Under the pieces are notes generated by a model. The model saw nothing but the letters and a program-made list of their open reading frames with translations, had not been told where the DNA came from and did not search any database. A stretch of 24,176 nt of DNA from JBEVNX01 sp040507895 (GTDB lineage: Bacteria > Desulfobacterota > Binatia > JACPRU01): the NCBI GenBank assembly GCA_040507895.1, contig JBEVNX010000188.1, positions 1 to 24,176 on the forward strand, given 5' to 3'. The position numbers were made by a program, and so were the translations under genes. This document shows, in pieces, positions 1 to 7,496 of the stretch. Within the stretch, counting starts at the first letter, position 1. Each line of letters begins with the position of its first letter.

Positions 1-1535
1 GGCGTGACCCGTAGCCCGCAGTGACGCAACAATACGTTCTCGAGGATCGTCACGATCATGTACACGATGCCGCCGAAGCTCGAGGGGATCTTCGCGGCGT
101 TCTCGTAGTCGAGCCGAGCGTAGAGACTGCCGAGCCAAAGCCCGAACGCGGCGATCGGAAACGTCATCAACGCGAGCGTGACGACCGAAACGGCGAGAGT
201 CACGCCGCCGACTCCCAAGGCGCGGTTGCCGAGCACCAAAAGAAGCAGCCCGAGCCCCGCGAGCGGCCCCACCCCGCTCCAGAATTTGCTGTGCCACACG
301 CGCGACATCGCGATCGGAGCGCTCTGCAACAGCCAGAAGGCCTTGCCCTCGAGACTGATCGAGGGAAACAACATCCGCACGGCCACCGAAGACATCACGA
401 ATCCCGCGAGCGAGAGATTCAGAAACGCGAGCAGGTGGTCGAGATAGAACTGCGCGAGAAGGCTTTGCGCCGGGGGCAGGGCGCGGAAGTTGTAGACGTA
501 CACGACGACCAGCGCGCCGAGTAGGATGAGCTGCGACCACTGCGTCGTATCCCGCACGAACGTCTTCACGTCCTTCAAGACCAAGGCGCGGGTCACCTGC
601 GACATCGGGAGCCTCGCGAACAGGCGGTCCCAGACCGGCAGCCGCGTCACACGCGCGCGCCGCGCCGATTGCGAGCGGGAGAACCCCGAAGCATGGATGC
701 GCTCCGCGACCATCGAGCAGGCCACGCAGGCGACGGCCGAGGTGGTCGCGAGCGCCAGGTATTGAAGCAGGGGACGTTGTCCGGGTCGCGGCGTCAAGAA
801 GGGAATCAGCGTGTTCGTGGCCCAGGCGCTCGGCAGAAAGGGCGACGCCGGGGTTTGTATGGCGGCGACGAACTGCAGGAAGTCGGAGAACTCCTCGGGC
901 CGGAGCAGCCGCTGCGGCTGCAGGAGGCGGAGATAGACGTAGAGCAAGGCCACGGTGATGACCGACAGCAGCAGGAAGAAGTCTTTAGTGTCGCGCGCCG
1001 GAAACGCGCGCATGAGCAGCATGGTGATCGTCACCCCGAGCGCGCACGGCAACAGGAGAAACGGCGGGAAGACCGCGGCCACCATCGCGTAGAACGCGAA
1101 ACCCGCATGGTGCACGACGCCGTAGGCGAGAAAGATCGGCAGGCCGAAGAGCACGATCATCCACGACGAGTCCCACAGCGTCTCCAGGAAGCGGCCGGTG
1201 TGCAGCGCGGACCTCGAGACCGGCGAGGCGAGCAGCAGACCGAGGTCGGCGGAGAGGTAGTACGTCGACAGCGCGGTGACGATGCTCGAGAAGACCAGGA
1301 TCGAGAAGAACGACAGCAGCACCATGGCGAGCAATCGCTCGGCGAGCACCGGGCCGAACTCGGGAATGCTCTCGAAGTATCGCAGCACCCAGGCGAAGAA
1401 CCCGAAGATGACGAGCCAGAACAGGACCGCGAGGACGAGCAGCACCCCACTGCGCTGCCGCAGCGTGCGGTCGGCGGTCCGCCAGTGGCCGGCGAGCGCC
1501 AGGCAGCGAGGGCGAAGAAGCCCGAGCCCGCTCAT
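1..1535 (-). CDS. ABC-exporter permease subunit, partial (runs off left edge)
   Basis: Integral membrane protein, very probably the permease of an ABC exporter. The reading frame is open from the ATG at 1535 to the window edge, giving 511 complete codons with no stop. Hydrophobic segments lie at about residues 31-51, 68-90, 124-142, 148-176, 186-203, 257-275, 336-350, 366-390, 420-437 and 443-472. Sequence between the two membrane blocks (KDVKTFVRDTTQWSQL near 321-336 and EGKAFWLLQSAPI near 396-408) resembles the large putative ABC exporter family, as I recall it. The start lies 10 nt after the stop of the transglutaminase-like gene, so the two are probably cotranscribed. No clear Shine-Dalgarno sequence precedes the ATG, which fits translational coupling. 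The partner ATPase is not in the window and may lie beyond the left edge. Substrate unknown. The C-terminus is missing only because the window ends. Confidence 0.8.
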   Translation of the reverse strand, partial: MSGLGLLRPRCLALAGHWRTADRTLRQRSGVLLVLAVLFWLVIFGFFAWVLRYFESIPEFGPVLAERLLAMVLLSFFSILVFSSIVTALSTYYLSADLGLLLASPVSRSALHTGRFLETLWDSSWMIVLFGLPIFLAYGVVHHAGFAFYAMVAAVFPPFLLLPCALGVTITMLLMRAFPARDTKDFFLLLSVITVALLYVYLRLLQPQRLLRPEEFSDFLQFVAAIQTPASPFLPSAWATNTLIPFLTPRPGQRPLLQYLALATTSAVACVACSMVAERIHASGFSRSQSARRARVTRLPVWDRLFARLPMSQVTRALVLKDVKTFVRDTTQWSQLILLGALVVVYVYNFRALPPAQSLLAQFYLDHLLAFLNLSLAGFVMSSVAVRMLFPSISLEGKAFWLLQSAPIAMSRVWHSKFWSGVGPLAGLGLLLLVLGNRALGVGGVTLAVSVVTLALMTFPIAAFGLWLGSLYARLDYENAAKIPSSFGGIVYMIVTILENVLLRHCGLRVT

Positions 1536-1545
1536 GGGTGCTCGA

Positions 1546-3012
1546 TCACCCGAAGCTCTCCACCTCGAAGCGGATGCGGCCGATGACGCCGATGAGCGCG
1601 ATGTCCTTGTCGGGGCCCCCTTCGACGAGCGCCACGTGTGTGGCGTCCGCGGGAAACTGGCCGAAGGTCGGATCGACGGCCACCCAGCGGCCGAGCCAGA
1701 CGAGGTTCCAGGCGTGGTAGTAAAACGCGCCGGACGAGCTGCCCTCTCCGGGGGCGTAGACCGTCCCCGCCACCATGCGGGCGGGTAGCCCGGCGGCGCG
1801 CGCCAGCGCCGCATAGAGAACGGCGTGCTCGTTGCAATCCCCCTTGCGCGTCTCGAGGACCTCGACAGCGTTCGGCACGCTCACCGTCGCCTCCTTGGCG
1901 AGGTTCTCGAACACCCAGTCGAGGAGCTTGCGGGCGACCGCCATCGCGTCGCGATCCTGGCCGGCGATTTCGCCGGCGAGCGCGCGCACCTTCGGGTCGT
2001 CGACCTGCATGAACGGCGTGGGGCGGAGATCGTCGGCGAGATGGGGCTCCTGCACGGGAAGGGAGACGGAGCCGCCGGGGAAGCCTTCCTCGCGCTCGAT
2101 CACCAGCGCGCCGTCTTCGATCCGCTGCCGCGGCGGGAACGAGAGCTCGAGGAGGGCGGGGGCGTCCGAAACGCGCAGTCGCAAGCGCCGCAGCGTGCGC
2201 GGCGAATCGATCGCGCGCCGGACGGGGATCGCGGCAGTCGCTGCGAGATCGACGCTGGCGCCGCGGTCGATTCCACCGGTTGCGGCGTGCGCGCCGTCTT
2301 CGCGGAGGAGGGTGAGCCCGAGAGGGCCTTCCTCCTTGATCACCCCTCCGCCCTCCTCCATCCACAAGCGGAACCGCGAGCCCTGGAACTCCTCGTCGAT
2401 GCGATAGGCCGAGCGCACCCCTCCCGGGAGCGAGACGTCTTCGAGCGGTCCGATCGTCAGCGTGACCGGAGCGGGCGCGCTGCTCACCGGGTCGAACATC
2501 GTGTAGCGGAACGTCTTACCGCTCTCGATGCGCTCCTGGGCGAGAAGGTCTTCGAGCGTTTGCGAGAGAGCGATGGTGGCGCTCGTCGGCAGCTGCAGCG
2601 TACGCCGGCCCAAGGCCGTCGAGGTGATCTCGAGCTGGTCGCCACGAGCCAATCCGGAGACCACGAAGTCGGCGGCGCCGGAACGGAGCCGGAAGTCGAA
2701 CTTCCGGGGTCGAAGAGAACGATCCGTTTCGGCGACGAGCCGGGTGCTGACGAGCTGGGAAGCGCCAAGCATGCTCAGGTGGGTCACGGTTTCGCTCTCC
2801 ACGGTGAAACCGTCCGTGGAAGGCGTCCGCACTCGGTGCTGATAACCGACCTTCTTGCCCTGGGAGTAGACGCCGTACCACTGCTCAGAAGCTTCGGCGG
2901 GCAGCGGCCGCAGCGCCGTCGCGGGCGCGCGCAGCGAGAGCGAAGACGCGGCGAGCACGGCCATCACGGCCGCCCAGGAGAGGAAAACCGCGCTTCGGAA
3001 GAGCATGCGCAT
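1546..3012 (-). CDS. Membrane-anchored transglutaminase-like protein
   Basis: About 488 residues. An N-terminal hydrophobic segment (about residues 7-28) acts as a signal peptide or anchor, followed by a roughly 300-residue beta-rich region and a C-terminal transglutaminase-like domain. The papain-like triad is visible as Cys393 in KGDCNEHA, His433 in YYHAWN and Asp448 in VAVDPTF. Proteins of this fold cleave or ligate peptide amide bonds; the substrate here is unknown, and the protein should act outside the cytoplasmic membrane. I prefer the ATG at 3012 (or 3006) because it puts the hydrophobic segment at the N-terminus. An in-frame GTG at 3078 with an upstream GAGGG would add 22 residues and cannot be excluded. 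The gene sits between a PstS-like lipoprotein gene and an ABC-exporter permease gene, and its stop is 10 nt from the permease start. Function together with that exporter is inference. Confidence 0.82.
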   Translation of the reverse strand: MRMLFRSAVFLSWAAVMAVLAASSLSLRAPATALRPLPAEASEQWYGVYSQGKKVGYQHRVRTPSTDGFTVESETVTHLSMLGASQLVSTRLVAETDRSLRPRKFDFRLRSGAADFVVSGLARGDQLEITSTALGRRTLQLPTSATIALSQTLEDLLAQERIESGKTFRYTMFDPVSSAPAPVTLTIGPLEDVSLPGGVRSAYRIDEEFQGSRFRLWMEEGGGVIKEEGPLGLTLLREDGAHAATGGIDRGASVDLAATAAIPVRRAIDSPRTLRRLRLRVSDAPALLELSFPPRQRIEDGALVIEREEGFPGGSVSLPVQEPHLADDLRPTPFMQVDDPKVRALAGEIAGQDRDAMAVARKLLDWVFENLAKEATVSVPNAVEVLETRKGDCNEHAVLYAALARAAGLPARMVAGTVYAPGEGSSSGAFYYHAWNLVWLGRWVAVDPTFGQFPADATHVALVEGGPDKDIALIGVIGRIRFEVESFG

Positions 3013-3150
3013 CGGCGGAGCTTCGCTCGAGGGAACATCGCCGACCCCCGCCGCTTTGACAAGCGGCGAGAAGGGCACGCGAGCCGCCCTCGGCGGGCCC
3101 CCCCGAACGGTAGGACCGCCGACAGGATCGCGCCGCGCGAGCTTCGCGGC

Positions 3151-3999
3151 TCAGCTCTTCGGGGCCGCGAAGTTCTTTTGCTTGCGCACCTCGGCGGCTG
3201 GCGCCGACGTGGCGAACTCGACGAAGGCTTTCGTCTGCGGGTTCGGCGCGCTCTGGGTCGTGAAGCTGACGTCGTAGACGACGGGCACGGTCCCGTTCTC
3301 CACGTTTGCGACGGTCGGCGCCACGCCCTTGAGGCCGATCAGCTTGATCGGGCTGCCGGCGGCCTGAGCGGTGAGCGCCGAAGCGATCGACACGTAGGTG
3401 ATCGCGTCCGGTTTGTTGACCACCCCCTGGATCGCCTCCTTGTCGCTGCCGATGACGACGTCGGTGTACTTCATGTCGGAAACCTGGAGCCCCAGGTATT
3501 TCACGAACATCACCAGCGAAGTGCGCACCTCCGCATGGTTCAGCCGAACGAGCGGCGCGTCTTTGCCGCCGACTTCCTTCCAGTTGGTCACCTTGCCCTG
3601 GAAGATGTCTCGCAGCTGATCGTCGGACAGCGCGTCGACCGGGTTGTCTTTGTTCACGATCATGCAAAGGCCATCGCGCGCGATCGGGTGCGCGACCAGA
3701 TTCTTGTCCTCTTCCCCGGAAGAGGGCGGCTTGATCGACAGCGCGATGTCGGTCATTCCGGACCGCAGCGCGCCGATCCCCCAGTTCGAATTGCTCTCTT
3801 CCATCTCGAACTGCACGGCGTGATTCTTTCCGAACGCCTCGCCCAACGGACCGGCGAGCGGCGTCACTGTGCTCGACCCGAGTAGCCTGATCCTGCCTGA
3901 CGCCCCCTTCGCATCGCCGGCGGCTTTCTCCGAGTCCTGTCCGCGGCAACCATAAGTGAGCACGAGCGCCGCGACGATGACCAGACCGAGTTTTCTCAT
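3151..3999 (-). CDS. PstS-like phosphate-binding lipoprotein
   Basis: A 282-residue periplasmic solute-binding protein of the PstS type (PBP-like domain). The N-terminus MRKLGLVIVAALVLTYGC is a lipoprotein signal with lipobox LTYGC and lipidated Cys18, so the protein should be tethered to a membrane. The ligand-binding start GSSTVTPL (residues 41-48) and the segment LSDDQLRDIFQGKVTNW (about 124-140) are characteristic of phosphate-binding PstS relatives. The start at 3999 was chosen because a longer in-frame version from 4170 would bury the lipoprotein signal. No pstC, pstA, pstB or phoU lies next to it, so it is an orphan binding protein here. It may supply a distant Pst transporter, act as a sensor, or bind another oxyanion. 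It is followed on the same strand by the transglutaminase-like gene. Confidence 0.85.
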   Translation of the reverse strand: MRKLGLVIVAALVLTYGCRGQDSEKAAGDAKGASGRIRLLGSSTVTPLAGPLGEAFGKNHAVQFEMEESNSNWGIGALRSGMTDIALSIKPPSSGEEDKNLVAHPIARDGLCMIVNKDNPVDALSDDQLRDIFQGKVTNWKEVGGKDAPLVRLNHAEVRTSLVMFVKYLGLQVSDMKYTDVVIGSDKEAIQGVVNKPDAITYVSIASALTAQAAGSPIKLIGLKGVAPTVANVENGTVPVVYDVSFTTQSAPNPQTKAFVEFATSAPAAEVRKQKNFAAPKS

Positions 4000-4042
4000 G
4001 GTCCGGGGAGAACTATCCGGGTCGGCGCTCGCCGTCAAACGA

Positions 4043-4061
4043 TCGGCGTCGCGATCGCCGA
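4043..4061. repeat. 6-bp inverted repeat upstream of the pstS-like gene
   Basis: TCGGCG and CGCCGA arms (4043-4048 and 4056-4061) are separated by 7 nt and lie 44-62 nt upstream of the lipoprotein start. This could be an operator or part of a 5' leader hairpin. In sequence this GC-rich, repeats of this size also arise by chance. No Pho-box-like repeat is visible. Confidence 0.2.
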
Positions 4062-4147
4062 CGTTCGTTCTCGCGGGCCACGGACTCCGCACGGGCAGGG
4101 AGGGTATTGGCCGCGCCGCAGGGTCCAGGCATGGTACGGAGCGACCC

Positions 4148-4351
4148 GTGCGTTGCTCCGTTTGCTCCACCGAGAATCCCCCGGAAGACCGCTTCTGCGA
4201 ACAGTGCGCGGCGGCTCTTTCCGCGGAGTGTCCCGCCTGCGGGCGTCCCGGCGCGCTTCAGGGGCCAGCGCCTGAAGGTCTTCTGCAACGGGGAGCGCTT
4301 GACCGAGTTTCCGGTTTCCTTCGGCGACTTCGAGCACGTCGTGCCGCTTAG
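4148..4351 (+). pseudogene. Zinc-ribbon 5' gene fragment (adenylate-cyclase-type N-terminus)
   Basis: From the GTG at 4148 the frame reads VRCSVCSTENPPEDRFCEQC followed by about ten residues and CPACG. These three CxxC knuckles match the double-zinc-ribbon N-terminus often found on class III adenylate cyclases and large signalling ATPases. Homology-like sequence ends at about 4249, after the third knuckle; the fourth knuckle expected in the family is missing. The frame then continues as Arg/Gly-rich residues without recognisable character and stops at 4351. I read this as the 5' end of a lost gene. A functional 67-residue zinc protein is possible but less likely. The break coincides with the beginning of the fragment in the next entry. 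Confidence 0.5.
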
Positions 4352-4475
4352 GATGCTCGCGGGAGGCGAGCTGCTCGAGGTGACGATCGAAGCAACCCGT
4401 TTCTTCGTTCCGTGCGACGAGGGTATAGGCGACGACCCTCGGGTTCTGTCCTACCTGTTGAGGGAGGTCGCTTAG
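4248..4475 (+). pseudogene. 3' gene fragment, beta-sandwich-like C-terminus
   Basis: In a different frame from the zinc-ribbon fragment, the sequence from about 4248 to the stop at 4475 encodes roughly 75 residues with real protein character. These include RLKVFCNGERLTEFPVSFGD near the start, then FEHVVPLRMLAGGELLEVTI, and FVPCDEGIGDDPRVLSYLL near the end. The alternating hydrophobic pattern and the VP...GIGDDPR segment remind me of a beta-sandwich module at the C-terminus of some glycan-related proteins. I cannot name the family firmly. No start codon or ribosome-binding site is attached to it, so it is probably the tail of a deleted gene. Confidence 0.45.
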
Positions 4476-4538
4476 CCTCGAAGGAGAATCCCCCGACGAT
4501 CGAAGCTCGCGGGTCGGGATGAAGGTCGCCTGAGTCGG

Positions 4539-5141
4539 TCACCACCGCTCGAAGTGAAGCGCGTCGTCCAGAGGGCGGAGCGCGAGCCGCCGGGGCCGGT
4601 CGGCGGGCACGCCGACGGGAACCACCGCGAGCGGACGAACCAGCTCGGGGAGGCCCAGGACCCCCGACACCTGCTTTTCGTCGAATGCGCCCACAAAGCA
4701 GGCCCCGAGACCTTCCTCGACGACGGCAAGGAGGAGAAGGAGAGAGGAGAAGGCGGTGTCGATGACCGCGTAGTGATCTCCCTCCCTCGCGCCGTAGCGA
4801 CCTCGAGAGCGTGACCGGTCGGCGCAGGGAACGATCACGACCGGCGCATCGGCCACGAACATTTGACTGAGAGCCGCGCGCGCCAATCGCCGCCGCATCG
4901 CCGCGTCGCGCACGACGACGTAGTTCCAGGGTTGGGTGTGTCCCGCGCTCGGCGCTCGCATGGCGGCGCGCACGATGCGGCGAACCAGCGCGTCGCTCAC
5001 CGGATCCGGGCGGAACTTTCGGATCATGCGCCGCCGGGCGAGAAGCTGGTCGAGGCAGCGCGGCTCCTCCTCCGCCAATACGGATCTCGCCAGCAGGGCC
5101 AGCGCCGCCGAGCCGATGAACTCACGTCGCGAGATGCGCAT
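4539..5141 (-). CDS. Nitroreductase family protein with Tat signal
   Basis: A 200-residue protein of the FMN-dependent nitroreductase family. Residues 1-24 form a twin-arginine signal (SRREFIG with Arg5-Arg6, then a short hydrophobic stretch), which predicts export of the folded protein with its flavin. The family core follows. RRMIRKFRPDPVSD (about 37-50) is the usual N-terminal FMN-phosphate region, APSAGHTQPWNYVVV (63-77) is the second flavin motif, and GLGACFVGAFDE lies near 143-154. The family reduces nitroaromatics, quinones or flavins with NAD(P)H; the substrate is unknown. The start at 5141 is supported by GGGGAGG about 7 nt upstream. The gene follows the amidohydrolase gene on the same strand, with 112 nt between them, so cotranscription is possible. 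Exported nitroreductases are a minority in this family. Confidence 0.87.
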   Translation of the reverse strand: MRISRREFIGSAALALLARSVLAEEEPRCLDQLLARRRMIRKFRPDPVSDALVRRIVRAAMRAPSAGHTQPWNYVVVRDAAMRRRLARAALSQMFVADAPVVIVPCADRSRSRGRYGAREGDHYAVIDTAFSSLLLLLAVVEEGLGACFVGAFDEKQVSGVLGLPELVRPLAVVPVGVPADRPRRLALRPLDDALHFERW

Positions 5142-5253
5142 GGAAGAACCTCCCCTAGCCTACGGAAGCACGTACACGGCCCTTCGGGGCGCGCAGAATC
5201 TCCCGCAGCTTCAAGAGCCGCGCGAAGTCCCTTCCGCCGGCCGCATCGACTCG

Positions 5254-6372
5254 TCAATGAAAGCCGAACGCGCGCGCCGGGTTGTCCCAAAGGATCTTTC
5301 GCTTGCTCGAATCGGGAATCCGTTGTTCGAGCATCGCGCCGATGCCCCACGGAAACGTGCCGTCGGGATGGGGATAGTCCGTGTCCCAGAGAAAGTTGTC
5401 GTCGCCGACGAGATCGAGCGCGGCCGTCATCGTCGGCTCGTCGCCGCGAAACGCGACGTAGAAGTTGCTCTTGAAGTATTCGGTGGGCCGCTTGGTCAAG
5501 TACTCGTGCTCCGAATTGCCGCTGAAGCGCCAATGCTGCTCCATCCGCTGCAGCCAGTAGGGGACCCATCCCCCGTCCGCTTCGACCTGGACGACCTTGA
5601 GCCTCGGATACTTCTCGATCACGCCGTACCAGATGAGGCCGGCCATCGCGGCCATCGCCTCGAACGGATGCGACAGGATGTGACCGGTCACGTGCGTGTC
5701 CATTCGGTCGCCGAACGACTCGACCGAAGCGGAGGCCGAGTCGTGCGTCGAGATCGGGCGGTCGAGCTTCTCGATCTCAGCCCAAAGCGGCAGGTAGGCT
5801 TCGTGGAAGATCGCTCGGCCGCGCACCGGGTTCGGACGGACGTAGAAGCTCACGGCGCCCTGGCGAGCCGCGCGATGCGCCTCCTTCACCGATTCCTCGA
5901 CGTCCTGCATCGGCAAGATGGCTGCCCATTTCATCCGCTCCGGCGCCTTGGAGCAGTACTCGGCGCTCCAGTCGTTGTAGGCGCGGCAGCACGCGGCGAG
6001 CAGCTTCGAATCCCGAAACTCGCGCCCGAGCATCTGGCCCGCCGCAGTCGGATAGACGACCTGGACGTCGATGCCTTGCTCGTCCATGTCGAGCAGCCTG
6101 CTGTCGGGGCTGAAGCCGGTCTTGGCGGCGCGCTCGAAGCGCTTCATTGCCTTTCGCACCGCCTCGAGAAATCCGGGCGCCGCCATGGGGTACTTTCCCT
6201 TTTCGCGCGTGAACGGTTCGCCCTCGACCAGGAAGGTTCGCCGGCCCGATTCGGGCGCGATCCCCATCCGCGGCGCCTGCGACTTGTACTTCTCGTCGAT
6301 GTACTTCTCGAACACGTAGTCAGGCTCCATTTGATGGGTGTCGACGTCGGCGATCTTGAACCCGTTCTTCAT
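5254..6372 (-). CDS. Amidohydrolase (amidohydrolase_2 / ACMSD-like)
   Basis: A 372-residue TIM-barrel metal-dependent hydrolase or decarboxylase of the ACMSD-related amidohydrolase_2 family. The N-terminal strand has Asp9-Val-Asp11-Thr-His13 followed by Glu16-Pro, the variant metal motif of this group. Further likely metal or catalytic residues are His210 (STHDS), His235 (ILSHPFEAM) and Asp332 in WDTDYPHPDG. No signal peptide, so cytoplasmic. Relatives hydrolyse or decarboxylate ring-cleavage or other carboxylate intermediates, often in aromatic or xenobiotic catabolism. The substrate here cannot be read from sequence. The ATG at 6372 overlaps the TGA of the alcohol dehydrogenase gene by 4 nt (ATGA), showing translational coupling. 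A GGAG lies about 8 nt upstream. Confidence 0.9.
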   Translation of the reverse strand: MKNGFKIADVDTHQMEPDYVFEKYIDEKYKSQAPRMGIAPESGRRTFLVEGEPFTREKGKYPMAAPGFLEAVRKAMKRFERAAKTGFSPDSRLLDMDEQGIDVQVVYPTAAGQMLGREFRDSKLLAACCRAYNDWSAEYCSKAPERMKWAAILPMQDVEESVKEAHRAARQGAVSFYVRPNPVRGRAIFHEAYLPLWAEIEKLDRPISTHDSASASVESFGDRMDTHVTGHILSHPFEAMAAMAGLIWYGVIEKYPRLKVVQVEADGGWVPYWLQRMEQHWRFSGNSEHEYLTKRPTEYFKSNFYVAFRGDEPTMTAALDLVGDDNFLWDTDYPHPDGTFPWGIGAMLEQRIPDSSKRKILWDNPARAFGFH

Positions 6373-7430
6373 GGTGAGTCTCCGTGCTCCCGGGAGTGCG
6401 GACCCGCGAGCTCATGGCCGGGGATGATCAGCGCCTTCACGCCTCGCCTGGAGCGCAACAGGTCGAAGGCCTCGAGCCCACGCGTGATTGGATAGCGATG
6501 CGTGACCATGGGGCGCAGGTCGACCGCCCCGCTCGCCACCATCGCGATCGCGCGGCGCCACGTCTCCGGAGCCCGTATCCGCGAATTGATCCACTTCACC
6601 CCGTGAAAGAACAGCGCTCGCAGCTCCGCCGCGCTCACGTCGCGAGCCGGCCACCCGACCTCGACCAATTCTCCGCCGCGGCGTAGCAACTCCCGCGGCG
6701 AGTCGATCTCGCCGCAGGCATCGAACACGACGTCGGCGCCGTCGGCGGGCAGCTTGGCGCGCGCCTGATCCGTCCAGCGCTCGGTGCCTGCGCACGCCGT
6801 ATCGAATCCGAGCTTCGCCGCGAGCGCCAGCCGCCCCTCGTCGGCCGCGAGCCCGGTGACGACGATCGACGTGACGCCGAGGGCGCGCGCCGCCAGTGCG
6901 ATGCTCAGTCCGATCGGCCCCGGACCCTCGATGACGGCGCTGTCGCCGGCCTTCAGGCACGACTGCTCGACGGCGTGCAGGCCCGTGGCAAACGGTTCGA
7001 GCAGCGCCGCCTGCTCGAGGTCCATCGACGACGGCACGAGATGGGCGTTTCCCGCCGGGGCAATCGTGTAGTCCGCGAAGGCACCGGAAAGCGTGGTCGG
7101 AGACGCGCACAGATGAAAGCGACCGGCGCGGCAAGGGCCGCATCGCCCGCAATGTCCGAAAGGATCCAGCGCGACGCGGTCACCGACCCCGAAACCCGTC
7201 ACGCGCGGGCCGACTTCGACCACCTCGCCGGCGGGCTCGTGGCCGAACACGAACGGCAGGCTTCCGACCATCCGCTCCGCGCCGAGCTCCCATTCGACCA
7301 GGTGCAGGTCGGAGCCGCACACGCCGCAGGCGCCGACCCGCACCAGCAGCTGGCCCTCGCCAGCGCGCGGAACCGGCACGTCGATCACTTCGGCGCCGGG
7401 ACCGCGGCGCGTCTTGGCGATCGCTTTCAC
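6369..7430 (-). CDS. Zinc-dependent alcohol dehydrogenase (MDR superfamily)
   Basis: A 353-residue medium-chain dehydrogenase/reductase. Catalytic-zinc ligands are Cys38 in GVCGSDLH and His64-Glu65 in FGHEPAGEV. The structural zinc lobe has all four cysteines, Cys94, Cys97, Cys100 and Cys108. The Rossmann motif GPGPIG lies at 169-174. The enzyme should oxidise a secondary alcohol or polyol with NAD(P)+, in the threonine/butanediol/sorbitol dehydrogenase branch; the exact substrate is unknown. Start is GTG at 7430, supported by GGAGGG at 7436-7441. It is the first gene of a minus-strand operon with the amidohydrolase, whose ATG overlaps its stop, so the two probably act on successive intermediates. 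Its promoter must lie in the 66-nt gap shared with the divergent PLP-enzyme gene, or overlap those genes. Confidence 0.9.
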   Translation of the reverse strand: MKAIAKTRRGPGAEVIDVPVPRAGEGQLLVRVGACGVCGSDLHLVEWELGAERMVGSLPFVFGHEPAGEVVEVGPRVTGFGVGDRVALDPFGHCGRCGPCRAGRFHLCASPTTLSGAFADYTIAPAGNAHLVPSSMDLEQAALLEPFATGLHAVEQSCLKAGDSAVIEGPGPIGLSIALAARALGVTSIVVTGLAADEGRLALAAKLGFDTACAGTERWTDQARAKLPADGADVVFDACGEIDSPRELLRRGGELVEVGWPARDVSAAELRALFFHGVKWINSRIRAPETWRRAIAMVASGAVDLRPMVTHRYPITRGLEAFDLLRSRRGVKALIIPGHELAGPHSREHGDSP

Positions 7431-7496
7431 TCGAGCCCTCCATTGGCTTCAATACGATTCGAACGTGGTAAGCGTCAAAGCGGTCAGGAGACATAC

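Noticed and set aside
1825..3885. 686-codon plus-strand open frame antisense to the transglutaminase-like and PstS-like genes.
   Set aside because: It spans two well-supported minus-strand genes, is Arg/Glu/His-rich and has no recognisable motifs. Long antisense frames are expected at this GC content.
5161..5253. Protein-like frame directly after the amidohydrolase stop, reading DFARLLKLREILRAPKGRV.
   Set aside because: It has no start codon or ribosome-binding site and is only about 30 codons. It would need read-through of the TGA.
4936..6495. 519-codon plus-strand open frame antisense to the nitroreductase and amidohydrolase genes.
   Set aside because: The minus-strand genes have ribosome-binding sites, family motifs and an ATGA coupling. 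This frame has none.
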